Origin: Candidatus Mycoplasma mahonii
Lineage (GTDB): Bacteria > Bacillota_I > Bacilli_A > Mycoplasmatales > Metamycoplasmataceae
Direction of reading: 5' to 3'
Assembly (NCBI RefSeq): GCF_030550815.1
Contig: NZ_CP114583.1
Coordinates: 385,818-449,817, forward strand
DNA length: 64,000 bases
A program made the position numbers and the translations under genes. Shown in pieces: positions 55,240 through 64,000 of the stretch; the first letter of the stretch is position 1, and the number at the start of each line of letters is the position of its first letter. Below the pieces are notes generated by a model that saw nothing but the letters and a program-made list of their open reading frames with translations, made no database searches and was not told the origin of the DNA.

Positions 55240-55676
55240 TAAAAACCACTTCCTATATCGTAAGGAATGTTATGTTTTTCCAAACACCTTAGTTCATAGG
55301 AACCTTTAGCAGTGTTATATTCAGTTATTTCTTCTATAGTTAAACCTAATTGAGTTTTTTGTTTATATAGTTTTACTAATGATTCCATTTCTTTATCATA
55401 GCTCTTTTCAAAATACAGTTTTTCTCCAAGTAGATATGATGAATCATATGGAGACATAATTATGATGTTTCCATCTTTATCAGATTTAATGATCACTCTA
55501 AATAAAATATATTGAAAAATAGACTTATCGGTTTCGAAGATGAGTTTAGCTGCAATGGGACAATGGAATTCATGTTTTTTAATCTTGTGATCATAATTGA
55601 CGGTAAAAATATGAGCAAATTTTATTTTATGCTTAATTATTTTATCTTTTGTTTCAATTATCAATTTATATCACAT
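55239..55676 (-). CDS. F1-like X0 cluster, epsilon-like small protein
   Basis: 145 residues from ATG 55676 (second codon TGA, Trp). The first 85 residues are strand-rich (HKIKFAHIFTVNYDHKIKKH, ILFRVIIKSDKDGNIIIMSP), the last 55 helical (EKSYDKEMESLVKLYKQK). This sandwich-plus-helices layout and the position in the cluster fit an epsilon-like subunit, but no epsilon motif can be read. Stop and next start overlap (TAATG). Confidence 0.65.
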
Positions 55677-55678
55677 GA

Positions 55679-56497
55679 TTAAGCCCTTTTCGCAATTTGT
55701 TTGACTAGTATCATCTCTTCAGTTTCGATTTTCCTATTTAACTTATTTAGTTCTAATTTAAGAAAAAGAATCTTTTTATCAATATTCTTAATCGACCCCT
55801 CGTATTTAATCAGTTTTTCCTTGTAAAAGAATATTTTAGATTCATTATAAATACCTTCAATAATGTTGGACACATATGTATTAGTTATATTTACGATGGT
55901 TTCAGGCAATGAGTAATAGAATCTCATTTTATTTAAATCCTTTTTTATTTGTTCATTGTGTTCAATAGGAAATAATTGATATGCCTCTGTCTTCATTTTA
56001 GGCGTATTAGATACAATCATCACAGAGTCAAATAACGAATTAATAATAATATTGTTAATTAACCCTATGACATTTTCACTGGATTCATTAAAATGTTCAA
56101 ATTCTGCATAAATATCCAAATTATTACTTTTAACAAATTTTATTCCAGGAGCGCCAACGACAATTATTTTATCATTTTCTATATCAAATCCGTTCATTAA
56201 AATATTTTCTAATTTTTTATGAGATGTTTTAATTAAAATAGAAGGAACTGTTATAAAGAGCCATATTTTTTTGTGTTTTATTTTTTCTTTAATCTTTTTA
56301 GATATCCTGGTGGATATTCGATATTGGTTTTGAGAAAACCCTAAAATGTCTTTTGTTGTTTCAGCTATTTTATAGTGGTGGTTACGAGTTTTATCAGATT
56401 TAGCAAGTTTTTGGATTGTATAAAATTTAGCGATCACAATGATCCCTTTAATCTTGGCTAGATTCTTTGATCTTTTTAAAACTTTGGCTTTATCCAT
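55679..56497 (-). CDS. F1-like X0 cluster, gamma-like subunit
   Basis: 272 residues, strongly basic. It has a long N-terminal helix (KRSKNLAKIKGIIVIAKFYT) and a C-terminal helix (LKLELNKLNRKIETEEMIL) that mirror the two gamma helices; the latter parallels the L-E-x-x-N-R-x-R-Q-x-x-I-T-x-E-I pattern of AtpG. The middle alternates strands and helices (KIWLFITVPSIL, DKIIVVGAPG) like the gamma Rossmann part. It would be the rotor shaft of the F1-like head. SD AGGAG. Confidence 0.72.
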   Translation of the reverse strand: MDKAKVLKRSKNLAKIKGIIVIAKFYTIQKLAKSDKTRNHHYKIAETTKDILGFSQNQYRISTRISKKIKEKIKHKKIWLFITVPSILIKTSHKKLENILMNGFDIENDKIIVVGAPGIKFVKSNNLDIYAEFEHFNESSENVIGLINNIIINSLFDSVMIVSNTPKMKTEAYQLFPIEHNEQIKKDLNKMRFYYSLPETIVNITNTYVSNIIEGIYNESKIFFYKEKLIKYEGSIKNIDKKILFLKLELNKLNRKIETEEMILVKQIAKRA

Positions 56498-56505
56498 TTA
56501 AACTC

Positions 56506-58005
56506 CTATCTTATAAATGCAATATCATGCAAAACAATTACTTCCTTATTAACCAACTTAATAGCTACATTATTTGAAATTTTAACAATAGCACCTTTTT
56601 TGAGCTTTTCTTTTAAAACTTTTTGAAACATAATTGAATAATCGTTCTGCGGAAGAGAAATAATATTTGATTTATAACTAGATGTATTTTTATTTCATTT
56701 AATCAACTTGTATTTCCCTACTTTTTCTAATTTAAAGTATCCATCTAACATTTGAAGAGTTTTTTTCATGAGAACATTAGCAAGTTGTGCAACAACTTGT
56801 GATTCAACATCCTCATCTTTTATTTCGGTGTCTGTCATATACGCTGCATATTTAGCAAATTCTCTCAAGTCGATTAATGAATCTTTATCTTTTAACTTGA
56901 TCATTTCAATTATTAGTTCTTTCTCAACTTCACTTACTTTCAATTTTGCAAGTGTTTTTTTGATGTTGTTGGAATTATATTTGTCATATATTTTTCGTTC
57001 ACGTTTACCCACTTTATTAAGTATTGTTCCTTTGATAAGGTTTTTTTCATATCTGGAGATATTTTGGACAAATGATTCCTTTGTATGGATTGATTGAAAT
57101 ACCATTTGGTTGCTATCTGCTAATTCACTTAAATTATTATTTAGTTCATCATTTGCTGATTCATTAATTTCAATTTTTCTATCTTCATAATATATTTTCT
57201 CTTTTTTAATATTATTTTTTGTATCTTCAACATTTTTTTCTAGTTCTTTAATTTCATATATAGAATCTTCATTAGCAATTAATTTTTTACCCTTTAATAT
57301 TAATAACCGCTCATTATGCTTATTTTTCGTTTTAATTCTTTTTAGTTTTAATTCTTTTTTTTCTGCCTTGGCCTTAACTATTCTTTCCATTATTTTTGCT
57401 TTTGCATTTTCCCGATTTTTTTTCCTTTGAATTGCAACATCTGCTTTCTTTTTGAGAATATCCGCTCTTTTTTTGTTTAGTTCATCCTCTGCCTGAAGGA
57501 TTAATGCTTTATTATTCTTGTTTTTTTTGATAAGTTGTTTTTGTAATTTATTTTTGTTTTCAAGAGTATTATTTTTGACTTGAATCAATTTTTCTTTTTG
57601 CGCTTGTTTTTCTAATCTGATTTCTAATTTAATCTTTTGTAATTCAACTAAGCATTTTTTCTTTTGATTGATTGCTACATTTTTTTGATCTATTTTTATT
57701 AGGTTTAAATCATCTTTTAACCCTTTTTTAGCTTTTAATAATAATTCCTTATTCTTTGCGATCAATGAATTTTGATTAACGATTTTTTTCTTTTCTTTTA
57801 ATTTTTGTGCACGATCCATGTTTCTTAATTGAATTTTTTCTTTCTTTAAATCTTGCATTAATTTTTGTGTCTTTAATCTTGCTTTAGTTTGTTCAACTTG
57901 AATCTTCTTCATCATTTCATACAATTGCGTTTTGGCTGATGCTATTTCAGTCTTAGTTTCATATTTTTGTTTAATAATTTTCTCTTTTAACTCTTTATTG
58001 GACAT
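56506..58005 (-). CDS. F1-like X0 cluster, long coiled-coil protein
   Basis: 499 residues, of which the first 290 are one continuous Lys/Glu/Gln-rich coiled coil without a membrane helix; residues 300-499 are a separate helical part (SEVEKELIIEMIKLKDKDSL, QVVAQLANVLMKKTLQML) ending in a strand-rich tail (KKGAIVKISNNVAIKLVN). One TGA (56695) is Trp. The long stalk suggests a peripheral-stalk or linker role. It overlaps the membrane protein gene upstream by 11 nt. Confidence 0.78.
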
Positions 58006-59341
58006 ATTTCATTCCTTTCTTTTTTCTTTTTAACTTGTCTTGATACTTTTTACTTTGATATTTGATAATTTTAATAGATTCTTTAGTTATGGATCTATAT
58101 GTATGGAGTGTAGATATAACTGTTAATACTTCCAAGTATGTAATAACAACCATCGGGATAACTCACAGTATTTTATCAATTGAAAACGGCATAATTGTAT
58201 CTGTTATCCTGAATAATATTTGCATTGTCCATATCAGACCCAAATATAAAAATAATGTGTACGTCAGCACTGAGTAACCAGTTGCATATGTTGGTGGGAG
58301 TTCTGGTTCCACTAGTATATTAAGGATATAAATATAGATAATTACTGGTAAGGCAAAATAAATCCCGAAGAATAAATTCATGTTTGCTCAAATTGACATT
58401 ATAAATAATAAGGCAATGGTAATAAATAATGTAGTATTTGATATCAGTAAATAAACTTTTGATGTGACATCACTTTCATTACGGACTATAAGGGTTAGTG
58501 TACACAAAATAGCACAAAATATAATTGTTACAATATATATTCATTTTTGTCAGTTAATAGTGGGTATTTTTGCATAAGCCAGGAATCATATTAATGTTGG
58601 CCCAAGTGTTAGTAGAGCATTTCATAATGACATAATTCGGTTAGTTGTTAATGAAATGAACTTATTTGTCTTTGTGGTCTTTCTTTTATAAAACCATAAT
58701 CACAAATAAACGCAAATAAGAGTTCCGCTTGTTATAAGAGCAAATAATAACTGTGCATTTGCAGCTTCTATTAATGATACAAAGTTGAGTTTTTCAACAA
58801 CCAACATTGGAATAAACGTTTCAAAGATAAAAATAAGAATAATGATTACAATAACTTCCATCAATATTTTGAATATTTGTTCATTTGCAAAGAATGGTCG
58901 TGTGTTCCATTCTGCTATCAATATGATTCATCTCCACAACATATTTACTCCAATAAAAATAATTAATCATGGAATTACATATGAATAACCAATTATGTCA
59001 TTAGGTTTATGATCTTTTGATATAAAGATGAATAGAATGTTCAATATCGCAAACAATAAAGGCATAATGTATGAAAGCAATGAGCTATTATAAGAAATAT
59101 GAATATTAAAGTTTGTTTTCTTAAATGTATACCAGATTAAGGATAATGATATAGAAATTCATGTGTATTTTTTTGCATCATCTACTGATTTTGGAATTCC
59201 ATCAGTCGTTTTAAATAACAAGATAGACGCAATGACAAAGTAAAAGACAAAAAAAACAAAGGATGTTATTTTTTTGGCAATTGAGGATGAGCCAATTGTT
59301 TCGGTTGTTATTATTTTAATTAAATTAGCATTTGTTTTCAC
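57995..59341 (-). CDS. F1-like X0 cluster, polytopic membrane protein
   Basis: 448 residues with about ten transmembrane helices, ending in a basic cytoplasmic tail (KYQSKKYQDKLKRKKKG). GTG 59341 with AGGA seven bases upstream is preferred; a TTG eight codons earlier lies inside the previous gene. Numerous TGA are Trp. No Fo subunit a or c feature (no SFRLFGN, no GxGxA hairpin) is found, so if the complex moves ions it does so by other means. Candidate membrane part of X0. Confidence 0.75.
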
Positions 59342-59349
59342 GTTTTTTC

Positions 59350-61245
59350 CTATGTTCCCATTCAATCTCTATATGCTGTTACTAATTTTTCTTTTTTAAT
59401 ATTATAAATAGATTTTGCTTTATCAGCTATTATCTTAATATTATCAATCCTTGCATCTCACTCTGAAATTAGCATTGTTTGGTAGCCGATTGATTCTTTA
59501 ATACGATCATTAGCATCAATAGCATTTTTTAATTCCCCAATTGGTTCCCCGTCTTTAGAAAAAAGCTTTTGAAGGTTGTAAATTGTTTGCGATATTAGTG
59601 GATCAGCTAACCAATGTGTCTTGTTTTTCTCGACTGTATCATCATTTATTATTCTAATAATTTGATCAGATTCTTCAATCTTATTATTTCAGTTAGCTAT
59701 TTCTGTATTAATAATAGTTTTAGCACGTTGTTTTAACTCATCGACTTTTTGCTGCTGAGCATCAAGAATATTTTTTTTATTTTTAGTAACTTCTGAATTA
59801 TCATGTACCATTAGAGCATCATCTTTTTCTGCAAGGTTTCTTTTAAGAATACCAAGTTCTCTATTCATTATCGTTGAGTTGCCATGCCCTATGTTGGGAT
59901 CATAGACAAAAGATTCATCTTTTATTTGTCCAAAATTATAAGAATATATATATCAGTTTCCAACATCCTTAATATTATTTTCAACCAGAGTTTGAGTTAA
60001 GTTGTTATTTATTCATTGTGGAGAAAATATATTGGATAATTCATTTATTATTTTCTCTCTTGCTAATATTTTTTTTAATTTTATTGCTTTTTGTTTCCTT
60101 AGTTTTTCTGTTGTTTCATCCAATAATGTTTTTACTTTATTTTGAGCCTTTGTGGCATCAGTAATATTCTTATTAAAGATTATTTCTTCTCATGGTTTAA
60201 TATTCAATTGAAGCTCTTCAATATAAATATTTTGAATATTTTGTGGTATATTTAATAATAGCGGATGTGATAATAAGTACGACTTTAATTGCTCTATAAA
60301 TAATGTTCTAATAACCATTGAACCGTCTTCGTTATGAATGAGAATATCATTATATCCTATAATGTTGCCGTATTCATCTTCTCCTGCTTTATAAGTTTCT
60401 TCATCATATAATAATGGATCTATTTTATGCTCTAGTAACTTTAAGAAGGATTTAATAACGGATGAAACTGCCGCTGGAGACTTAGCTAAGGAATTTAAAA
60501 TATTTTGATGCCTTATTAACTCATCTTTTTGTTTTAGTTCTTGATCTATTGCCGTTTCTGTATCTAAATTAAAAATATTAATCAAACTACGTAATTGATC
60601 GTCTAAATTACCATCTGCATTTTTGAAAAATTCATCAACATAATATGGCGCATCGTTGTTGTCTGCTTGACCAACAGAATAGATCTTTGCCAACCAATCA
60701 GTTGTTTTTGTGAATGTATTTTTTTCTTTCAGGGGGGTTGTCATAACATTAACTGTTGCAGTTGTGTATGAAACTCAAAGAATTGATGTTAAAAACAAGA
60801 TGGACCCACCAATTAACTTGGATCTTCGAGGATTGGAATAAGTAATAATTTTTTTTTCTGAAATTGTGACTTGTTTAGTAATATGAGATCAATGTTTTGT
60901 CCACAATTTAGAAGATGATTTATGAATTGCTCAAGTCAAAATATATGTAATGGGCATGCATAAGAAAGAGAATAATAACACTACCCGTTTTTGGTATACG
61001 CCTTTTAAAGTATCATTATCAAAAGAAAAGGCCGATTTAACTTGTCTATCAAAAAAAACAGTTTTATAAACACTTCAAATATTATCATAAAACAAGTAAC
61101 AAACACCAATAATTACAAGGTTAATTGAAAACAATAAAATGGACACAACAAGTGCCCCCTTCCAACCTTTTTTAAATCCACAAATTATAGTAGGTACAAA
61201 AATAATGCAAAACACTACAATGGATAGTAATGATGTTCAAAGCAT
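59350..61245 (-). CDS. F1-like X0 cluster, first gene: four-helix membrane protein with large soluble domain
   Basis: 631 residues. Four transmembrane helices in the first 170 residues (SLLSIVVFCIIFVPTIICGF, GALVVSILLFSINLVIIGVC, RVVLLFSFLCMPITYILTWA, KLIGGSILFLTSILWVSYTT) are followed by about 460 residues, helical and coiled-coil rich (KKNILDAQQQKVDELKQRAK). The start ATG 61245 is the first after an upstream stop, and TATAAT ends seven bases before it. Ends 8 bp before the next gene. Many TGA are Trp. No family beyond this cluster is recognised. Confidence 0.75.
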
Positions 61246-61252
61246 ATTATAA

Positions 61253-61258
61253 ATTATA
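61253..61258 (-). promoter_or_regulatory. Promoter -10 of the F1-like X0 cluster
   Basis: On the minus strand TATAAT lies seven bases before the first ATG of the cluster. All eight genes downstream overlap or nearly touch, so this may be the only promoter. Confidence 0.5.
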
Positions 61259-61369
61259 TGCTATTTATATGGATTATTTGTTATTTGTGAATCACACAAG
61301 ATTTTTACCCCATCCAACCACATGGCAAGTTGATCTCTAGAAGTTATGATTATTTTCAGGGGAACATGC

Positions 61370-62604
61370 TATTAAAAACATTAGAAAAGAAGATTAAAGA
61401 GGACTTGCAGGCGTAATTACATTACAGAGAAAGTATTGATTACATTAAAATTAATCATAATAGCCAACATGTCATTAAGTTAAAAGAGTTTTCCCAAGAA
61501 GTTAGGGGTAAGTTCCAAACACTACCAAGGAACTTATAAAGTTAACGAAAGAGGGCGTTAATGCTTTTGTCATATACTATCTTTAGAAGAAATTAAGCTC
61601 CTTTCATTATCAACTAGAACCAAAATACTTAATTGGTGAAGATTGAAGAAATTTAGAAATATTTATAATGATAGATTTAACAAGAGTCATATTTGCTTTT
61701 GACATTTATAGAGGAATACGAACAAATATATACAATTGATGGCATTGATTATCATCCATCTTCTTCGTGCATTCATAATACACTATTGGATCTGGGATAT
61801 TATTCACAACTCTCATTTCATAGCACAAAAAGAACCGCTAGGCATAGAGCCAAAAGATTTCAAGACATTCCTGATAAACAACAACAAACAATTAAAGGTA
61901 TTATGGGCAAAATTGTTATGAAAGAAATTAGGAGAGAAAGATTCTTAATATAGAAAATCTGCTTATACCAATTGATGCTTCTGAATTGAATGAATTAATG
62001 ATTAAATATAATATTAAAGTTCTTGAGGACAAACAATGTATTTTTAGGGAAAAAGGTACGGGTTCTTAGATTCACAAGGAAAAAGGGCATATGTAAATCC
62101 TGGAAGAAAAGAGATAATCATTAACCATGAAGACAAAATAACAATATCTCTTAGTAAATACATTCTAAGTTACAGTGAACAATATAAAGGTAAAAAAGTC
62201 CAATTACCCAATCTTGAATCAATTCAACAAAGAGTAAATGGTCTCAAGAAAAAAAGATACAAATATCTTAACATCTGATTTAAGAGATATTTATGCAATT
62301 TTTGATGGCAAAATTAGTTAGTTGAACCTTGTCTAAAAATGATAAATTTTAGTTAACTTCTAGGAGCATCAATTTGGCATGTAACTCACGAAATACATTA
62401 ACAATGGATAATGGAGGAGAAAATAATTTGATCCATGAAATCATCAAAAGAAGCAAGTTGTTTAACTGCAATCCTTATTACTTAGGTGAAAAGGGAACTT
62501 TAGAAAACAAGCAGAGAATTGTTAGAAGAATTTTTTCAAAAAATAAATCTTTAGATAGTTACAAAAATACTGACTTAGTTATTATTCAAAAAGATTTAAT
62601 ATAA
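61370..62604 (+). pseudogene. Decayed IS30-family transposase locus
   Basis: Several frame-shifted pieces on the plus strand. The clearest, 62374-62604, reads LTMDNGGENNL, NPYYLGEKGTLENKQRIVRR and IFSKNKSLDSY, the last catalytic part of IS30-type DDE transposases (Asp in TxDNG, Glu in G-x-x-E-N-x-x-x-R). Earlier pieces (TARHRAKRFQDIPDKQQQ at 61693-61953; NPGRKEIIINHEDKITISLS at about 62080) may belong to the same or to other relics. No intact ORF and no certain terminal inverted repeats. Confidence 0.65.
61507..61569 (+). repeat. 63-bp element repeated at 31274-31336
   Basis: Sixty of 63 bases match the reverse complement of 31274-31336. In this copy it encodes GKFQTLPRNL followed by stops, within the transposase relics. 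Confidence 0.85.
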
Positions 62605-62712
62605 TTTAGATATAAAAAATGAACCAATTTTATTGACTCAAAATTACTATCATTTACTCTCTACTTTACATTATTTATAGTCTCATAATAAACATGCATT
62701 TTTGAATTACTT

Positions 62713-62718
62713 TATAAT
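62713..62718 (+). promoter_or_regulatory. galU: -10 box of galU, leaderless
   Basis: TATAAT, six nt, ATG 62725; no ribosome binding site. Confidence 0.6.
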
Positions 62719-62724
62719 ATATTT

Positions 62725-63594
62725 ATGAAAAAAATAAAAAAAATAATTATTCCTGCCGCAGGGTGGGGAACAAGATTTTTGCCTTTGACAAAAGTTGTCC
62801 ATAAAGAATTGGTCCCTGTTTTAAATAAACCCATTATTCAACACCTTGCTGAAGAGGCTGTAGCGGCTGGAGTTGAGGAAATAATCCTCATTATTTCTCC
62901 TAGAAAGTTAGAAATATCAAAATATTTTACTATTAATAGCCAATTAGAGCATGAATTAAGAAAAAAAGGTAAAGTTGAATTACTTCATAAAGTTCAGGCC
63001 ACAAATGATTTATTAAAAATATCTATTGCCATTCAAAATGAACAATTAGGACTGGGACATGCTATTTTTATGGCTGCTGATCAAATTGATAATGAGCCTT
63101 TTGGGATTATTTTAGGAGATGATTTAATTAAATCAAAAATACCAGCTATTAAACAATTAATTGACGTTTATAACAAAACAGGTTCTTCTGTTATTGGTGT
63201 TCAAACAATCAGTGACAGCCAAATACACAAATATGGAGTTGTTATTCCTAAAAACCCTTCTGAAAAAAATGATCAGTTATTTGAAATTAGTGGGGCTGTT
63301 GAAAAGCCAGATTTAGAACATGTACCTTCCAATAAAGCTATTCTAGGCAGATATGTCTTCACACCGCAGATAATGCATTTATTAAGAGATTTAAACCCAG
63401 GAGTTGGTAATGAAATAAATATTGTTGATGCCTTTGATGGATTTCTTAAAAATGAAAAAATTTATGCTCTTGATTTTGAAGGACAAAGATACGACCTTGG
63501 TTCTGTTGATGGGTTTGTAAAGGCACAAATCGATTACGCCTTAGATTCTGATGATATTAAAGATTCAATCATGGAACATATTTCCAAAAAATAA
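62725..63594 (+). CDS. galU: UTP-glucose-1-phosphate uridylyltransferase
   Basis: 289 residues, normal for GalU. Nucleotide-binding IIPAAGWGTRFLPLTK, active-site KELVPVLNKP, GLGHAI and GRYVFTPQIM are present. Makes UDP-glucose for glycolipid or capsule synthesis. Leaderless start at ATG 62725. No TGA codon in the gene. It ends in a terminator shared with the convergent plsY. Confidence 0.97.
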   Translation: MKKIKKIIIPAAGWGTRFLPLTKVVHKELVPVLNKPIIQHLAEEAVAAGVEEIILIISPRKLEISKYFTINSQLEHELRKKGKVELLHKVQATNDLLKISIAIQNEQLGLGHAIFMAADQIDNEPFGIILGDDLIKSKIPAIKQLIDVYNKTGSSVIGVQTISDSQIHKYGVVIPKNPSEKNDQLFEISGAVEKPDLEHVPSNKAILGRYVFTPQIMHLLRDLNPGVGNEINIVDAFDGFLKNEKIYALDFEGQRYDLGSVDGFVKAQIDYALDSDDIKDSIMEHISKK

Positions 63595-63621
63595 GTCACA
63601 ATAATATTGTGACTTATTTTT
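63590..63621. terminator. Bidirectional terminator between galU and plsY
   Basis: AATAAGTCACAAT and its perfect 13-base complement with an AAT loop, T run on the plus strand and A run on the left; it includes both stop codons. Confidence 0.88.
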
Positions 63622-64000
63622 TAGCTTTAATTACTAATTTTCGCTCAGTTTTTAACAAGACTCTACCGATATTACCTTTATGTGTATATAAGACAAGTAA
63701 TGCTAAAATAGTAATAAAAATAGTTGTTACTCACCAAGGGAAATTATTTAGAGAAATAATATGACTTCATCCATCATTCATATGAGGAATTTGCATCAAA
63801 ATAATGTGAACTAAAATAATGATAAACGGACTAACAACAGTCCCTAATGACACAATTTTTGTCTTATAAACAATTATAACAAAGAGTGCAAAACCAATAA
63901 ATCAAAGGGGTCAGTAAATAATGAAGAGAAATCCAGCATAAGTAGCACCACCCTTGCCACCTTTAAAACCAAAGAATATAGGATATATATGTCCGATCAC
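63614..64000 (-). CDS. plsY: Glycerol-3-phosphate acyltransferase PlsY (partial)
   Basis: The visible C-terminal 128 residues read VIGHIYPIFFGFKGGKGGAT, the PlsY motif 2 region (glycine-rich G-F-K-G-G-K-G), then three transmembrane helices and a cytoplasmic basic tail (HKGNIGRVLLKTERKLVIK), where HKxNIxRLLxGTExK is typical. Transfers acyl phosphate to glycerol 3-phosphate to form lysophosphatidate. Runs off the window at 64000. Three TGA are Trp. Confidence 0.93.

Overview
The window comes from a low-G+C Mollicute that reads TGA as tryptophan (genetic code 4). Nearly every housekeeping protein is open only if TGA is Trp, for example at the conserved DRWG of AspS, in AtpA, LepA and GlyA. Gene content fits a wall-less Mycoplasma/Spiroplasma/Entomoplasma-type organism: a short AspS, an AtpI-like gene ahead of the ATP synthase operon, UPF0154, a lone 5S rRNA gene, an UgpABCE-like importer, PlsY and GalU. 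I cannot name the species. All gene limits below were worked out with TGA as Trp.

Layout. 1-3313: end of hisS, aspS, a small ECF-S-like membrane protein, a convergent membrane protein, lspA. 3859-6750: a lysophospholipase-like hydrolase and a four-helix membrane protein with an endonuclease/exonuclease/phosphatase domain. 6836-10626: tex followed by four tightly packed small membrane proteins. 10630-19068: glyA, divergent from the complete F1Fo operon atpI-B-E-F-H-A-G-D-C. 19230-25902: small membrane and hypothetical genes, an ECF S component, a choline-kinase-like protein and lepA. 25949-32377: Fe-dependent alcohol dehydrogenase, UPF0154, EamA permease, 5S rRNA, an ArsR/CopZ/CopA copper operon and mutM. 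33712-38451: a 1579-residue surface protein built from three shuffled repeat modules, with an (AT)11 tract at its promoter. 39195-42388: azoreductase and the deoA-deoC nucleoside catabolic pair. 43372-48709: a glycerophosphodiester/sugar ABC importer whose ATPase carries an N-terminal M23/LytM-like metallopeptidase domain. 49381-61245: eight-gene F1-like X0 ATPase cluster on the minus strand. 61370-62604: decayed IS30-family locus. 62725-64000: galU and partial plsY.

How it fits together. The surface nuclease, deoA and deoC would feed nucleosides and deoxyribose phosphate to a host-dependent cell. The ABC importer, PlsY, the lysophospholipase and the choline-kinase-like gene point to scavenging and use of host glycerophospholipid. 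Two rotary-type ATPases coexist: the ordinary F1Fo enzyme and the F1-like X0 complex, which has intact Walker A motifs in both the alpha- and beta-like subunits and several large partners without F1Fo counterparts.

Many genes appear to be leaderless, with a -10 box ending 6-7 nt before the ATG. Gene decay is visible at ten or so places: a DNA-alkyltransferase, a short-chain dehydrogenase, a CoaC-like start, transposase relics and paralogue fragments.
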